This document shows positions 22,604 through 23,517 of a stretch of DNA of 23,517 nucleotides, piece by piece. The stretch comes from Oligosphaeraceae bacterium. Lineage in GTDB: Bacteria; Verrucomicrobiota; Lentisphaeria; Oligosphaerales; Oligosphaeraceae. The stretch lies in assembly GCA_012515455.1 (NCBI GenBank), contig JAAYYJ010000482.1, positions 1 to 23,517 of the forward strand, given 5' to 3'. The notes beneath the pieces are model-generated. The model was not told the origin of the DNA and did not search any database. It worked only from the letters and a program-made list of their open reading frames with translations. Both the position numbers and the translations under genes were made by a program. Position 1 is the stretch's first letter, and every line of letters starts with the position of its first letter.

Positions 22604-23517
22604 ATGCGTCTATTCAGACTCCCCCTCATCATCGCCCTGGTCTGCACGGCTGTTGGCTGGGCTCAGGAGCAGAAACCTCTGCGCCTGCTGACTATCGGCA
22701 ACAGCTTCTCCAACAATGCCGTCAAATACCTGCCGCAGATGCTGGAGAGCGCCGGAATTCAGGCTGTCATTGACCGCTCGGCCTCGCTCGGCGGACATTC
22801 CCTGGCTAAGCACCTCGGCTACGCCATGGCCACCGAAAAGGACCCCCAGGACCCCGCCGGACGGCCCTATAGCGGCAAGACGAAAACCCTGCCGGAAATT
22901 CTGCAGAGCCATCCCTGGGATTTCATTACCATCCAGCAGGTCAGTCATCAGAGTTATGATCCGGACAGTTTCACCCCCGCCCTTGAATTGCTGCAAATCA
23001 TCCGCAAATACGCCCCTCAGGCCGAGGTGCTCCTGCACGAGACCTGGGCTTACCGCAAGGACTCGAAGAACCCGGTTGCCGCCTCCGGTGAGATGTACCC
23101 GCGACTGCATGCCGCTTACCAGAAATGGTCCGCGACGCTCGGCTTGCGGCTGTTGCCGGTGGGGACTGCCTTCGAAAATGCCAGCAAGGACCCGCGTTTT
23201 CCGATTGAATTCACTGTCCCGGCTGACCCCAGTGCCCTACAATACCCTGCCCTGCCGCCCTCGCGGAACTCCCTGCATGTCGGTTATATCTGGCGCAAGA
23301 ACAAAAAAGACCCCGAAGCCGCCCCGAAACTAGCTCATGATCCTGCGCATGCTTCGGTGTACGGCGAATATCTCGGCGCGGCAGTATGGTTCGAGGCTGT
23401 TTTCGGTGATGTGAACAAATGCACCTACGCCCCCCCCAGTATCGCTCCGGATACTGCTGCGGTTCTGCGTGATATCGCTAAACAAACCGTGGCTGAATGC
23501 AAGTCTAAGGACAAACC
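22604..23517 (+). CDS. DUF4886 SGNH-type hydrolase (3' end cut by window edge)
   Basis: An open frame runs from the ATG at 22604 (AGGAAG upstream, 3 bases after the NfeD stop) to the edge with no stop, giving 304 residues. A signal peptide covers about 1-20. LLTIGNSFSNNAVKYLPQML is the DUF4886 block I, with S34 the likely nucleophile. A matching C-terminal catalytic block is HDPAHASVYGEYLGA, where D246 and H249 make the usual DxxH. SGNH hydrolases of this kind are carbohydrate esterases or lipases; a deacetylase role on a glycan would fit the neighbourhood but is inference. The C-terminus may be complete within a few residues, since the DxxH block lies about 60 residues before the edge. Confidence 0.85.
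   Translation, partial: MRLFRLPLIIALVCTAVGWAQEQKPLRLLTIGNSFSNNAVKYLPQMLESAGIQAVIDRSASLGGHSLAKHLGYAMATEKDPQDPAGRPYSGKTKTLPEILQSHPWDFITIQQVSHQSYDPDSFTPALELLQIIRKYAPQAEVLLHETWAYRKDSKNPVAASGEMYPRLHAAYQKWSATLGLRLLPVGTAFENASKDPRFPIEFTVPADPSALQYPALPPSRNSLHVGYIWRKNKKDPEAAPKLAHDPAHASVYGEYLGAAVWFEAVFGDVNKCTYAPPSIAPDTAAVLRDIAKQTVAECKSKDK

Overview
The window is a G+C-rich bacterial chromosome segment with about 20 protein-coding genes on both strands and no RNA gene, insertion sequence or CRISPR array that I can see. The mix of genes suggests a polysaccharide-degrading, Gram-negative-type bacterium of the PVC group, most likely Lentisphaerota (Victivallis/Oligosphaera-like). It includes an LptF/LptG-type permease, a SUMF1-domain protein, DUF4091 and DUF4886 proteins, several secreted carbohydrate-binding proteins and a GH9 enzyme. 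The lineage is an inference from gene content, not from a marker gene.

Left part, minus strand (1-4271), in transcription order: an RDD membrane protein with an N-terminal GYF_2-like domain, an LptF/LptG-family permease and a membrane-anchored SUMF1-domain protein, closely spaced and probably one operon. An N-acyl-D-amino-acid deacylase follows; it runs off the left edge and seems to have its own promoter region. A 434-base intergenic region (4272-4705) separates this divergently from the plus-strand genes. It carries four A-tracts at near-helical spacing and a perfect -35 hexamer.

Middle part, plus strand (4706-9167): a GcvH-like protein whose lipoyl-lysine position is threonine, translationally coupled to an unknown six-helix membrane protein; then pyrF, purD and a D-threonine aldolase/D-serine dehydratase-like PLP enzyme.

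Central accessory region (9187-20011): a run of predicted exported proteins. They are a GH9 glycoside hydrolase, a jelly-roll-like protein, a CBM9-like protein, a DUF4091 putative glycosidase, a small CBM_4_9-like protein, a papain-fold (C39-like) cysteine peptidase and a UshA-type 5'-nucleotidase. They are plausibly a glycan-scavenging locus without SusC/SusD genes in view.

Right part (20067-23517): an ECF-type sigma factor, a zinc-binding membrane anti-sigma factor and an exported coiled-coil protein form a compact regulatory operon closed by a clear intrinsic terminator. An NfeD-family membrane protein and a DUF4886 SGNH-type hydrolase cut by the right edge follow.

The most unusual items are the lipoylation-site-less GcvH homologue paired with a membrane protein, the secreted glycan/peptidase cluster, and the sigma/anti-sigma/coiled-coil triad.
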